In this document: positions 5,902-12,465 of the stretch, piece by piece
Layout of the letters: each line of letters begins with the position of its first letter
Position numbering within the stretch: the stretch's first letter is position 1
The notes under the pieces: model-generated
What the model was told of the DNA's origin: nothing
What the model saw: the letters and a program-made list of their open reading frames with translations, nothing else
Databases searched by the model: none
Made by a program: the position numbers and the translations under genes
Assembly (NCBI GenBank): GCA_002354335.1
Contig: DELI01000003.1
Location: 1 to 42,623, forward strand
Reading direction: 5' to 3'
Source: Sphingobacterium sp. UBA2700
GTDB lineage: Bacteria > Bacteroidota > Bacteroidia > Sphingobacteriales > Sphingobacteriaceae
Length of the DNA stretch: 42,623 nt

Positions 5902-8142
5902 ATGAGTAGAGAAAAAAAATTATGGTGGTCATTTATACTGGTAGTAGCGATCTCTTTTAGCGTGCTCCTGTACTATGGCTACAAAATATATCAGGTGTCG
6001 CCTCCTGTACCCGAACAGGTTGTCGATGCTGATGGAAAAGTATTATTCACCGGCCAAGAGATCAAAGACGGTCAGAACGTTTGGCAAAGTATCGGTGGTC
6101 AGGAAGTTGGAACAATATGGGGTCACGGCGCGTACGTGGCTCCTGATTGGACCGCAGATTGGCTTCACCGCGAGGCACTCATCCTCCTAGATAGCTATGC
6201 GCAGCAGGAGTTCTCTAGTGCATATGCCGAGCTAAGCGATGAGGATCAAGCGAAGCTACAGACACGCTTGAAAAATAACATCCGAAAGAATACGTTTAAT
6301 GAAGAAACTAATACCCTTACGATAGATGCGGACCGCGTAAAGGCAGTAAACGAATTATCTGCCTATTATTCCGGCCTTTTTACAGACGATCCTCAATTCG
6401 ACCAATTGCGTAAAGATTATGCAATTCCAAAGAACGCAATTAAAGATCCTGAACGTTTGCACAAGCTAAATGCCTTTTTCTTTTGGGCAACTTGGGCAAC
6501 CGTCACCGAGCGCCCCGGCGACCAAGTATCCTATACGCACAACTGGCCAAATGAAAAACTAGTTGGCAATGAGATGACGATGGACCTGCTTGCCTGGTCT
6601 GGCGTGAGTATTATCCTGTTAATCTTCTGTGTGGGCGCATTAGTGCTTTGGCAAGTAAAATCGGGCGAAGATGACGAGCTGCTCTACCCGGCTCAAGATC
6701 CTTTGCTGCGCCAAGGCATAACCCCATCCATGCGCTTAACGAAGAAGTATTTCTGGATTGTTAGCTTGCTGATGCTCGTTCAGGTCGGATTGGGAATCGT
6801 TACTGCACACTACGGTGTCGAAGGCGATGGTCTCTATGGTATTCCGCTCGATCAATTTCTGCCCTATTCAGTAACCCGTACCTGGCATACGCAGCTGGCC
6901 ATCTTCTGGATCGCAACAGCTTGGTTGGCAACCGGACTCTACATCGCACCGGCCGTGTCGGGCAAAGACCCTAAATTCCAATGCTTTGGCGTCAATTTCC
7001 TATTTATTGCCCTGCTGATTATCGTTGCAGGTTCGATGATCGGACAATGGTTCGGGGTGATGCAAAAATTAGACCTGGTACAAAACTTCTGGTTCGGGCA
7101 TCAAGGCTATGAATATGTAGATCTAGGCCGCTTCTGGCAGTTATTCCTATTCGTTGGTCTCTTCGTTTGGCTGGCACTCATGGTTCGTCCATTGATCCCG
7201 GTATTGAAAAAAGGCGGCGAAGAGAAGAACCTAATCATCATGTTCCTGATTTCCTGCTCTGCAATTGCATTATTCTATGGCGCAGGGCTAATGTGGGGAA
7301 GACAAACCAATCTAGCCATCGCCGAATATTGGAGATGGTGGGTCGTGCACCTATGGGTTGAAGGATTCTTCGAGGTATTCGCAACGGTGGTCATGGCGTT
7401 CCTGTTTGTACGATTAGGTCTGTTAAAACCGAAGTCGGCAACCGCCAGTGTACTGTTCTCGACCATTATCTTCCTTTCGGGAGGTATCCTCGGAACATTC
7501 CACCACCTGTATTTCTCCGGAACACCGACAGCGGTGATGGCCTTAGGTGCAACCTTTAGCGCATTGGAAGTCGTGCCGCTGACGATTATCGGATTCGAAG
7601 CCTACCATAACTATAAACTATCCAAATCAACGAAATGGTTGCAGGATTATAAATGGCCAATATACTACCTGATATCTGTGGCGTTTTGGAACTTTCTCGG
7701 CGCGGGGGTGTTCGGATTTATTATCAACCCGCCAATCGCCCTATACTATGTGCAAGGGTTGAATACGACGCCGTTGCACGGACATACTGCCTTATTTGGG
7801 GTGTATGGTATGTTGGGGATCGGATTGATGCTGTTCGTATTGCGCAGCCTATATCGCGATGTGCAGTGGAACGAGAAAATCTTAAAGATCGGGTTTTGGA
7901 GCTTGAACATCGGCCTCTTGGCGATGGCATTGTTTAGTCTCTTGCCAGTAGGCGTATGGCAAGCCATAGCAAGTATTAAAGAAGGCATGTGGTATGCGCG
8001 CTCTGCCGAGTTAATGCAACAACCAGGAATGGTATTCCTGAAATGGATGCGCACGCCGGGCGATGTAATCTTCGCCATAGGTGTATTTGCCTGCGCATGG
8101 TTTGTATTCGATTTAACGTTGAAAAATAAAATTAAAAACTGA
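5902..8142 (+). CDS. norB: Quinol-dependent nitric oxide reductase (qNor), single subunit
   Basis: Reduces two NO to N2O at a heme b3/non-heme iron centre in the inner membrane. The 746 aa match the long fused qNor form: an N-terminal anchor, a periplasmic domain at about 35-225 that resembles the NorC fold but has no CxxCH heme-c motif, then about 13 membrane segments. Expected ligands are visible: low-spin heme His329 (TRTWHTQLAIFW), FeB ligands His483, His534 and His535 (VVHLWVEGFFE, GTFHHLYFSG), Glu487, and His626/His628 in PLHGHTALFG. It lies 80 bp after the azurin and 1 bp before ric, so the three genes probably form one detoxification operon. No nitrite reductase is present in the window. 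Confidence 0.96.
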   Translation: MSREKKLWWSFILVVAISFSVLLYYGYKIYQVSPPVPEQVVDADGKVLFTGQEIKDGQNVWQSIGGQEVGTIWGHGAYVAPDWTADWLHREALILLDSYAQQEFSSAYAELSDEDQAKLQTRLKNNIRKNTFNEETNTLTIDADRVKAVNELSAYYSGLFTDDPQFDQLRKDYAIPKNAIKDPERLHKLNAFFFWATWATVTERPGDQVSYTHNWPNEKLVGNEMTMDLLAWSGVSIILLIFCVGALVLWQVKSGEDDELLYPAQDPLLRQGITPSMRLTKKYFWIVSLLMLVQVGLGIVTAHYGVEGDGLYGIPLDQFLPYSVTRTWHTQLAIFWIATAWLATGLYIAPAVSGKDPKFQCFGVNFLFIALLIIVAGSMIGQWFGVMQKLDLVQNFWFGHQGYEYVDLGRFWQLFLFVGLFVWLALMVRPLIPVLKKGGEEKNLIIMFLISCSAIALFYGAGLMWGRQTNLAIAEYWRWWVVHLWVEGFFEVFATVVMAFLFVRLGLLKPKSATASVLFSTIIFLSGGILGTFHHLYFSGTPTAVMALGATFSALEVVPLTIIGFEAYHNYKLSKSTKWLQDYKWPIYYLISVAFWNFLGAGVFGFIINPPIALYYVQGLNTTPLHGHTALFGVYGMLGIGLMLFVLRSLYRDVQWNEKILKIGFWSLNIGLLAMALFSLLPVGVWQAIASIKEGMWYARSAELMQQPGMVFLKWMRTPGDVIFAIGVFACAWFVFDLTLKNKIKN

Positions 8143-8143
8143 T

Positions 8144-8866
8144 ATGGAAAATCTAGTGAATGAAAAAATAGGAGATATTGTAGCGAAGAACTTTCATGCT
8201 GCAGCGGTATTCAGTAAATATGGTTTAGACTTTTGCTGCGGTGGCGGAAAATCCGTACAAGAGGCAGCGACAAAGAAATCCGTTGACCTGGAGAAACTAA
8301 CAGAAGAACTTAAAGCAGTACTGAGCGAGCCTAACGAAACGCATATTGACTATGCAGCGTGGCCGGCAGATCTTCTCGCTTCGTACATCGAGAAAACACA
8401 TCACCGCTACGTACGCGAGAAAGCACCAGTGATCTTAGCCTATTTAAACAAGTTGTGCCAGGTACATGGCAGTCGCCATCCCGAACTCTTAGAAGTGAAC
8501 AGACTGTTTCAGGAGTGTGCGAAAGAACTCTTACAGCACCTGTTAAAGGAAGAAAGGATATTGTTCCCATACATCGTCCAAATGATCAATTCAGAAATCG
8601 ATCATACCCAATTGGCAGCGGCACCATTCGGATCAATTGAAAACCCGATTCACATGATGGAACATGAACATGATGCCGAAGGCGAACGTTTCGAAAAGAT
8701 TGCTAAGTTAACCGATAACTACGCTGTGCCTGCGGATGGTTGCAGCACATACCGCGTAACCTACGAAATGTTGAAAGAATTTGAAGATGATCTGCATAAA
8801 CATATACATTTAGAAAATAACATCTTATTCCCAAAATCTATTGCCTTACAGCAGGCGTTGAATTAG
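8144..8866 (+). CDS. ric: Iron-sulfur cluster repair di-iron protein RIC (ScdA/YtfE family)
   Basis: Repairs Fe-S clusters damaged by NO or oxidants. The 240-aa protein has the N-terminal ScdA domain with the diagnostic DFCCGGG (Cys31-Cys32), then a hemerythrin-like four-helix bundle whose iron ligands are the His/Glu residues in EKTHHRYVRE, QVHGSRHPELLE, LLKEERILFPY, MMEHEHDAEGERF and HKHIHLENNILFP. It starts one base after the norB stop codon, so it is translationally linked, fitting a combined remove-NO and repair-damage response. The stop codon TAG is the first heptad of a repeat array. Confidence 0.95.
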   Translation: MENLVNEKIGDIVAKNFHAAAVFSKYGLDFCCGGGKSVQEAATKKSVDLEKLTEELKAVLSEPNETHIDYAAWPADLLASYIEKTHHRYVREKAPVILAYLNKLCQVHGSRHPELLEVNRLFQECAKELLQHLLKEERILFPYIVQMINSEIDHTQLAAAPFGSIENPIHMMEHEHDAEGERFEKIAKLTDNYAVPADGCSTYRVTYEMLKEFEDDLHKHIHLENNILFPKSIALQQALN

Positions 8867-8917
8867 ATGTGAGATTTTAGATTTTAGATGTGAGACATTA
8901 GACATGAGATTTTAGAA
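8864..8917 (+). repeat. Heptameric tandem repeat (TNAGANN family) at the ric stop codon
   Basis: Eight 7-bp units can be read in phase: TTAGATG, TGAGATT, TTAGATT, TTAGATG, TGAGACA, TTAGACA, TGAGATT, TTAGAAT. The TAG of the first unit is the ric stop codon. Confidence 0.85.
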
Positions 8918-8918
8918 T

Positions 8919-8951
8919 ATGGCGGCCAGCACTGGTCGCTATATTTTTTTT
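8919..8951 (+). terminator. Intrinsic terminator of the NO cassette
   Basis: ATGGCGGCCA pairs with TGGTCGCTAT (two G-U pairs) around GCAC, followed by ATTTTTTTTG. The stem resembles the prs terminator (GGCGGCCA...TGGTCGCC) on the opposite strand near 10.1 kb. Confidence 0.8.
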
Positions 8952-8997
8952 GATGGGAAGGGGTGAAGTATCGTTTTTGAAGAAGGAAGGATGCGTC

Positions 8998-9041
8998 GTC
9001 TTGAACCAGGAAAGGAAGGATGCAAGGATAATCAGGATCGG
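8998..9041 (+). repeat. Half copy of the palindromic CCTGGTTCAAGACA repeat
   Basis: The stretch starting GTCTTGAACCAGGAAAGGAA and ending CAGGATCG is almost identical to 42380-42422 and is the mirror of the sequence at 42465-42483. The complementary arm is absent here. Confidence 0.8.
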
Positions 9042-9068
9042 GTATTGTGGCGTATGAATGGACAGCAT

Positions 9069-9153
9069 AGGTCTAGCTAATAACTACTAAGTACTAACTA
9101 CTATTCAGGGACAGACAAACATCTAAAATCTAATGTCTAAAATCTCATATCTA
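9069..9153 (-). repeat. Two adjacent heptameric arrays downstream of rplY
   Basis: On the minus strand, units TTAGATA, TGAGATT, TTAGACA, TTAGATT, TTAGATG (9119-9153) continue from the T-run of the rplY terminator. After a 16-bp spacer come TTAGTAN-type units (9069-9103) ending in the boundary TAGACCTATG. With the neighbouring half repeat they fill the 345-bp gap between ric and rplY, where I see no gene. Confidence 0.8.
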
Positions 9154-9154
9154 A

Positions 9155-9192
9155 AAAAAGAGAGGTAATCTTTCGATCACCTCTCTTTTTTG
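9155..9192 (-). terminator. Intrinsic terminator of rplY
   Basis: AGAGAGGT-AATC and GATC-ACCTCTCT (9159-9170, 9175-9186) form a 12-bp stem with one mismatch and a 4-base loop. It has T-tracts on both strands, so it could also act on plus-strand read-through. Confidence 0.85.
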
Positions 9193-9211
9193 TCTTGGAA
9201 TTGCGTATTCC

Positions 9212-9808
9212 TTATTTTTTACCGCCTTTAGCTGCTTTCGCTGCTTCTTGCTCTGCTTGACGTAAAGCACGAGACATGATTACAGAAACGATCGTATCGT
9301 CAGCGTTGTTTAATACAACAGCGTTTTCAAGTTTCACTTGACCTACGCGGAATGATTTACCAACTTCTAAACCTTCCATAGGAACTTCTACTTCTTGAGG
9401 TAAGTTGTTAGGTAATGCTTTAATACGTAAGCTACGTAATTTCTGAACTAATTTACCCCCCATTTTAACACCTGGAGATGTACCAGTTAATTTTACAGGG
9501 ATATTGATAGACACTTCTTTGTCATCAAATAACTCTAAAAAGTCAACGTGAGTAACTAAATCTGTCAATGGGTGAAACTGCGCATCTTGAACGATAGCTT
9601 TTGTTTTCTTGCCGTTGATATCCAATTCTACGAAGATCACCTCTGGAGTGTATAGAACAGATTTCAAATCAGCTGCGGATACCGAAAGATGTGTTTGTTC
9701 TTTACCACCGTAAAGAACTGCAGGGACTTGACCCTCGTAACGCAATTCTCTCGAATCTCTTTTCCCTACGTTCTGTCTTGCAGAACCGCTAATAGCAATT
9801 GATTTCAT
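9212..9808 (-). CDS. rplY: 50S ribosomal protein L25 (long CTC/TL5 form)
   Basis: Binds 5S rRNA in the large ribosomal subunit. The 198-aa length corresponds to the general-stress CTC/TL5 form with an extra C-terminal beta domain rather than the ~95-aa E. coli form. The N-terminal domain (ISGSARQNVGKRDSRELR... VPAVLYGG) matches L25; the C-terminal domain covers about 95-185, followed by a Lys/Ala-rich tail. It follows prs in orientation but has its own strong promoter. The promoter is overlapped by a 24-bp perfect palindrome. Confidence 0.95.
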   Translation of the reverse strand: MKSIAISGSARQNVGKRDSRELRYEGQVPAVLYGGKEQTHLSVSAADLKSVLYTPEVIFVELDINGKKTKAIVQDAQFHPLTDLVTHVDFLELFDDKEVSINIPVKLTGTSPGVKMGGKLVQKLRSLRIKALPNNLPQEVEVPMEGLEVGKSFRVGQVKLENAVVLNNADDTIVSVIMSRALRQAEQEAAKAAKGGKK

Positions 9809-9835
9809 GTTATTAATTTATTATAAATTGAGGTG

Positions 9836-9869
9836 CAAAGATAATTACTTTGTTTTATAAAACAAAGTA
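9836..9869 (-). promoter_or_regulatory. Consensus promoter of rplY overlapped by a 24-bp palindrome
   Basis: On the minus strand TTTG (9863-9866), 19 bases, TATCTTTG (9836-9843) is a perfect Bacteroidota promoter. The sequence 9846-9869 is a perfect 24-bp palindrome (arm TACTTTGTTTTA) covering the -33 box and the spacer. Confidence 0.8.
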
Positions 9870-9942
9870 GTAGTTAGTATTTAGTAGTTAGTAGTTAGAC
9901 CTATGGCGGGAATAGAGATTAGACATTAGATTTTAGATATAA
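9868..9942 (+). repeat. Two adjacent heptameric arrays upstream of rplY
   Basis: TTAGTAT, TTAGTAG, TTAGTAG, TTAGACC (9868-9905) is followed by ATAGAGA, TTAGACA, TTAGATT, TTAGATA, TAAGAGC. The first array touches the -33 box of the rplY promoter. Confidence 0.85.
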
Positions 9943-9947
9943 GAGCG

Positions 9948-10031
9948 TTGTCTTGCAAAGGGAAAGGAAGGATAAAAAGATGAGCAGGATCCTGTTAATC
10001 CTTAAATCCTTTTTTTCTTGGTTCAAGACAA
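9948..10031. repeat. 84-bp imperfect palindrome (CCTGGTTCAAGACA family)
   Basis: TTGTCTTG at 9948 mirrors CAAGACAA ending 10031, with the exact centre in CAGGATCCTG (9985-9994). The arms contain GGAAAGGAAGGAT and ATCCTT...ATCC. To the right, ACAATACGCATC is repeated at 10028 and 10052 (24-bp period), suggesting slippage of one end. The gap between rplY and prs (359 bp) holds only these repeats and the prs terminator. Confidence 0.8.
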
Positions 10032-10104
10032 TACGCATCCTCCTCTTCAAAACAATACGCATCATTCCCTTTCAAAACAAGGAATTCTTCCTCTCAAAAA
10101 ATCC

Positions 10105-10135
10105 TAAAAAAAATGGCGACCAAATTGGCCGCCAT
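10105..10135 (-). terminator. Intrinsic terminator of prs
   Basis: On the minus strand GGCGGCCAATTTGGTCGCC (10115-10133) is a hairpin followed by ATTTTTTTTAGG. Confidence 0.85.
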
Positions 10136-10170
10136 AGGTCTTTATACTAAATACTAACTACTAAATACTA
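10134..10170 (-). repeat. Heptameric array starting at the prs stop codon
   Basis: On the minus strand the prs stop TAG runs straight into TATTTAG, TAGTTAG, TATTTAG, TATAAAG and the boundary ACCTATGG, which leads into the terminator. Confidence 0.85.
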
Positions 10171-11124
10171 ATCAACATTAAACAAATCCGAAATTGAACC
10201 ATGTTCATTTACGTTTTTGATAGCGTTAGCGAAAAGTTTATCAGTAGACAATACTCTAATTTTGCTGCATGTTGCTGCTTTCTCAGGGTTTAGCTGAATC
10301 GTATCTGTGACGATCATTTCAGATAATACCGAGTTTTCGATTGTCTCGTATGCTTTTCCGGATAATACGGCATGTGTACAAACCGCACGAACGGATCTAG
10401 CACCGTTTTCCATAATCAAGGCTGCTGCTTTAGATAAGGTACCTGCTGTATCACAGATATCATCAATCAACACCACATCCTGACCTGTTACATCACCAAT
10501 AATCGACATCGATTCGATTTCGTTAGCACGTTTACGGCGTTTATCACAGATAACAACCTCTGCATTGAAGAATTTTGCGAACGTACGCGCACGGTATGAA
10601 CCGCCCATATCTGGCGAAGCAATCATCAAGTTTTCTAAGTTCAATGATTTGATGTAAGGAACGAAAATAATCGCACCATCTAAGTGGTCAACAGGGATAT
10701 CGAAGAATCCTTGGATTTGGGCAGCGTGTAAGTCCATCGTCATGATGCGGCTAGCACCAGCTGCGGTGATCAGATTAGCGATCATCTTAGCGCCGATTGC
10801 CACACGTGGCTTATCCTTACGGTCTTGACGTGCGAAACCAAAATAAGGAACTACAGCAGTGATGTAGTGGGCAGAAGCACGCTTTGCAGCATCAATCATC
10901 AATAACAACTCTAGCAGATTGTCTGTAGGTTGGTTGGTAGACTGAATAAGGAAAACGTCGCTACCACGAACAGATTCGTTGTAGAAAGGTTGGATTTCTC
11001 CGTCTGAAAATTTAGAAAGAGTCTTGTCGCCAAGGGGTTTTCCGTATGCTTTCGAAATTTTTTCTGCTAATTCTAGGGTGCCAGAACCAGCAAATAGTTT
11101 TACCGTGTTGAATTGCAAAGGCAT
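10168..11124 (-). CDS. prs: Ribose-phosphate pyrophosphokinase
   Basis: Makes PRPP from ribose 5-phosphate and ATP for nucleotide, His and Trp synthesis. The 318-aa length is standard for class I enzymes. Visible motifs include FSDGEIQPFYNESVRG near residue 39, YFGFARQDRK near 100, the flexible catalytic region VVICDKRRKRANEIESM near 193, and the PRPP-binding loop VLIDDICDTAGTL near 218. The stop codon TAG coincides with the first unit of a heptameric repeat array. It supplies substrate for pyrR-linked pyrimidine salvage elsewhere in this window. Confidence 0.97.
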   Translation of the reverse strand: MPLQFNTVKLFAGSGTLELAEKISKAYGKPLGDKTLSKFSDGEIQPFYNESVRGSDVFLIQSTNQPTDNLLELLLMIDAAKRASAHYITAVVPYFGFARQDRKDKPRVAIGAKMIANLITAAGASRIMTMDLHAAQIQGFFDIPVDHLDGAIIFVPYIKSLNLENLMIASPDMGGSYRARTFAKFFNAEVVICDKRRKRANEIESMSIIGDVTGQDVVLIDDICDTAGTLSKAAALIMENGARSVRAVCTHAVLSGKAYETIENSVLSEMIVTDTIQLNPEKAATCSKIRVLSTDKLFANAIKNVNEHGSISDLFNVD

Positions 11125-11183
11125 GGTGAGGTATTTTTTGGGGTTTTTATTTAAAGAATTTTCAATTACTGTTTTCCTTACTC

Positions 11184-11247
11184 CAACATTAGCTTGCTTT
11201 TAACCTAATGTTGCCGCAAAGTTAGGTAAATGTTTGAGAATTTAAAA
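11184..11247 (-). promoter_or_regulatory. Promoter and leader hairpin of prs
   Basis: On the minus strand TAACTTTG (11217-11224) is an exact -7 box with TTTT (11244-11247) 19 bases upstream. Immediately downstream, CAACATTAG and CTAATGTTG (11184-11192, 11205-11213) can form a 9-bp hairpin overlapping the expected transcription start. Confidence 0.65.
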
Positions 11248-11744
11248 CAATATATAAACTGCTGTTTTATAAGCCTATGTTTTTGCCCGGTTTCTTACAG
11301 AAAAGTGTCGAAAACCACTCATATACCGATCCATATCCTCGAAATAAGCAGCAGCGACATGCATCGGATCATTGCCTTTAGTCTCTCCTTTCAAACCCAA
11401 TTTATAGCCCTTTCCGAGCGGCTCTGAAAGGGTTATACATTGGGTTTGAAAGGGCTCTGAAAGGGGTTTGAGCGGTAGCGGCTAGGTAGAAGCCACGATT
11501 GAGCTCTTTTGAAACTCGCTAGAGCACTCTTGACGTATGTTTTCGCATAGCTGTATTTTGGTCCATACAAGGAAAGCAATAGGGTTTACCTTATGGACGC
11601 GATATTTTCTGTCTCCCATCCGGAAGAATTAGGGCAGCTCTAATCAAAGTATAATAGGCAATAGGAGTGGTTAACTTAAAGCTAATATTATGGTTATTAT
11701 TTCTTGATATTAACACGGTAATTTTGTTTGCTAAAGATTGGGAA
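11248..11744. other. Long gene-free region before the ECF sigma factor
   Basis: About 500 bp without a credible gene. The clearest structure is a near-perfect 28-bp inverted repeat at 11387-11414/11426-11453 with an 11-base loop. A second, bulged inverted repeat pairs GTCCATACAAGG (11561-11572) with CCTTATGGAC (11589-11598). Neither is followed by a T-run. No heptameric arrays occur here. I see no clear TAnnTTTG promoter for the sigma gene. Confidence 0.5.
11387..11453. repeat. 67-bp inverted repeat (28-bp arms)
   Basis: The arm beginning CCTTTCAAACCCAATTTATA is mirrored by the arm ending GGGTTTGAAAGG, with only about three mismatches in 28. The loop is CGAGCGGCTCT. A shorter related GAAAGGGGTTTGAG follows at 11459. 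It could be a structured RNA, a miniature element remnant or a regulator site; the sequence does not decide. Confidence 0.75.
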
Positions 11745-12320
11745 ATGCGCGATCAATATATTTTGGAACTATTTGAAGCGATCAGGTACGGAGATAGAGA
11801 TGCCTTTGAAAAATTTTACAATGAGACCTGGTTCCCGCTTTTTCAGACAGCTTTATCAAAGACCCGAGATGAAGCTGAAGCACAAGATATTGTCCAAGAC
11901 CTCTATATTCGGCTGTGGGAGCGACGTGAAGCTATTGTGATTGCGTCCAATCCTAGTGCTTATTTACGTGTCATGCTACGCAACGAAGTTGTTCGAAGGC
12001 TGCGGAACGCACTTGAATTGCAACAAAAAAAAGAGCGCTATGCCTTTAGTCTTCAAGATCTTGCTGAAAACATGGAAGACATCGTTTTGACGAAAGAACT
12101 GGAAGGCCAGTTGGACAGAGAAATCAACAAGCTTTCTCCCAAGCAAAAAGAAATATTCTTGATGTATTATGTTGAAGGTCAGTCCTCCGCAGAAATCGCT
12201 TCCCAACTTGCTATTGCTGAGCAAACCGTTAAAAATCAATTGGTATTGTCAAAGCGAAGATTGAAAGTTCTAATCGAAGGACTTGCCTATGCGCAAATAA
12301 TAGCCTATCTCTTTCGTTAA
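11745..12320 (+). CDS. ECF RNA polymerase sigma factor
   Basis: A sigma-70 family extracytoplasmic-function factor of 191 aa. Region 2 is recognisable in DAFEKFYNETWFPLFQTA and EAQDIVQDLYIRLWERRE, and region 4 in LSPKQKEIFLMYYVEGQSSAEIASQL with the helix-turn-helix AEQTVKNQLVLSKRRLK. The open frame continues 26 codons upstream to a GTG, but that stretch is hydrophobic and unlike the family, so I start at ATG 11745. It is followed by a FecR anti-sigma and an STN-bearing SusC, the standard trans-envelope signalling arrangement in Bacteroidota, in which substrate binding at the outer membrane releases the sigma factor. Confidence 0.93.
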   Translation: MRDQYILELFEAIRYGDRDAFEKFYNETWFPLFQTALSKTRDEAEAQDIVQDLYIRLWERREAIVIASNPSAYLRVMLRNEVVRRLRNALELQQKKERYAFSLQDLAENMEDIVLTKELEGQLDREINKLSPKQKEIFLMYYVEGQSSAEIASQLAIAEQTVKNQLVLSKRRLKVLIEGLAYAQIIAYLFR

Positions 12321-12465
12321 TCAGCCGAATTCAGGTAGTTAAAAGCTAACGAACACTGCGTTGTGTTGGTTTGCTTATGCCGATTATAGCAGTTTACAAT
12401 TTCTTAATCATTTGCTAACGAACATGGTATAGTACTGATTCCTCTTTTTATGCTCTTCTAGGTGT
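12321..12465 (+). other. Intergenic segment with an 11-bp direct repeat
   Basis: GCTAACGAACA occurs twice (12345-12355 and 12414-12424), 69 bp apart, in the gap between the sigma gene and fecR. It may be a sigma or regulator recognition element; no -10 element can be fixed with confidence. Confidence 0.4.

Noticed and set aside
8359..8640. 93-codon frame inside ric
   Set aside because: Shadow of ric in another frame; ric has full family motifs.
9069..9153. CRISPR array
   Set aside because: Units are 7 bp without spacers, and no cas genes are in the window.
9953..10150. 65-codon open frame between rplY and prs
   Set aside because: It is the translation of the 84-bp palindrome and prs terminator; low-complexity and not protein-like.
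11230..11427. 65-codon open frame upstream of the ECF sigma gene
   Set aside because: No start context, it runs into the inverted repeat, and the product has no recognisable pattern.
11667..11744. GTG-initiated N-terminal extension of the ECF sigma factor
   Set aside because: The 26 extra residues are hydrophobic and precede the normal family start at ATG 11745.
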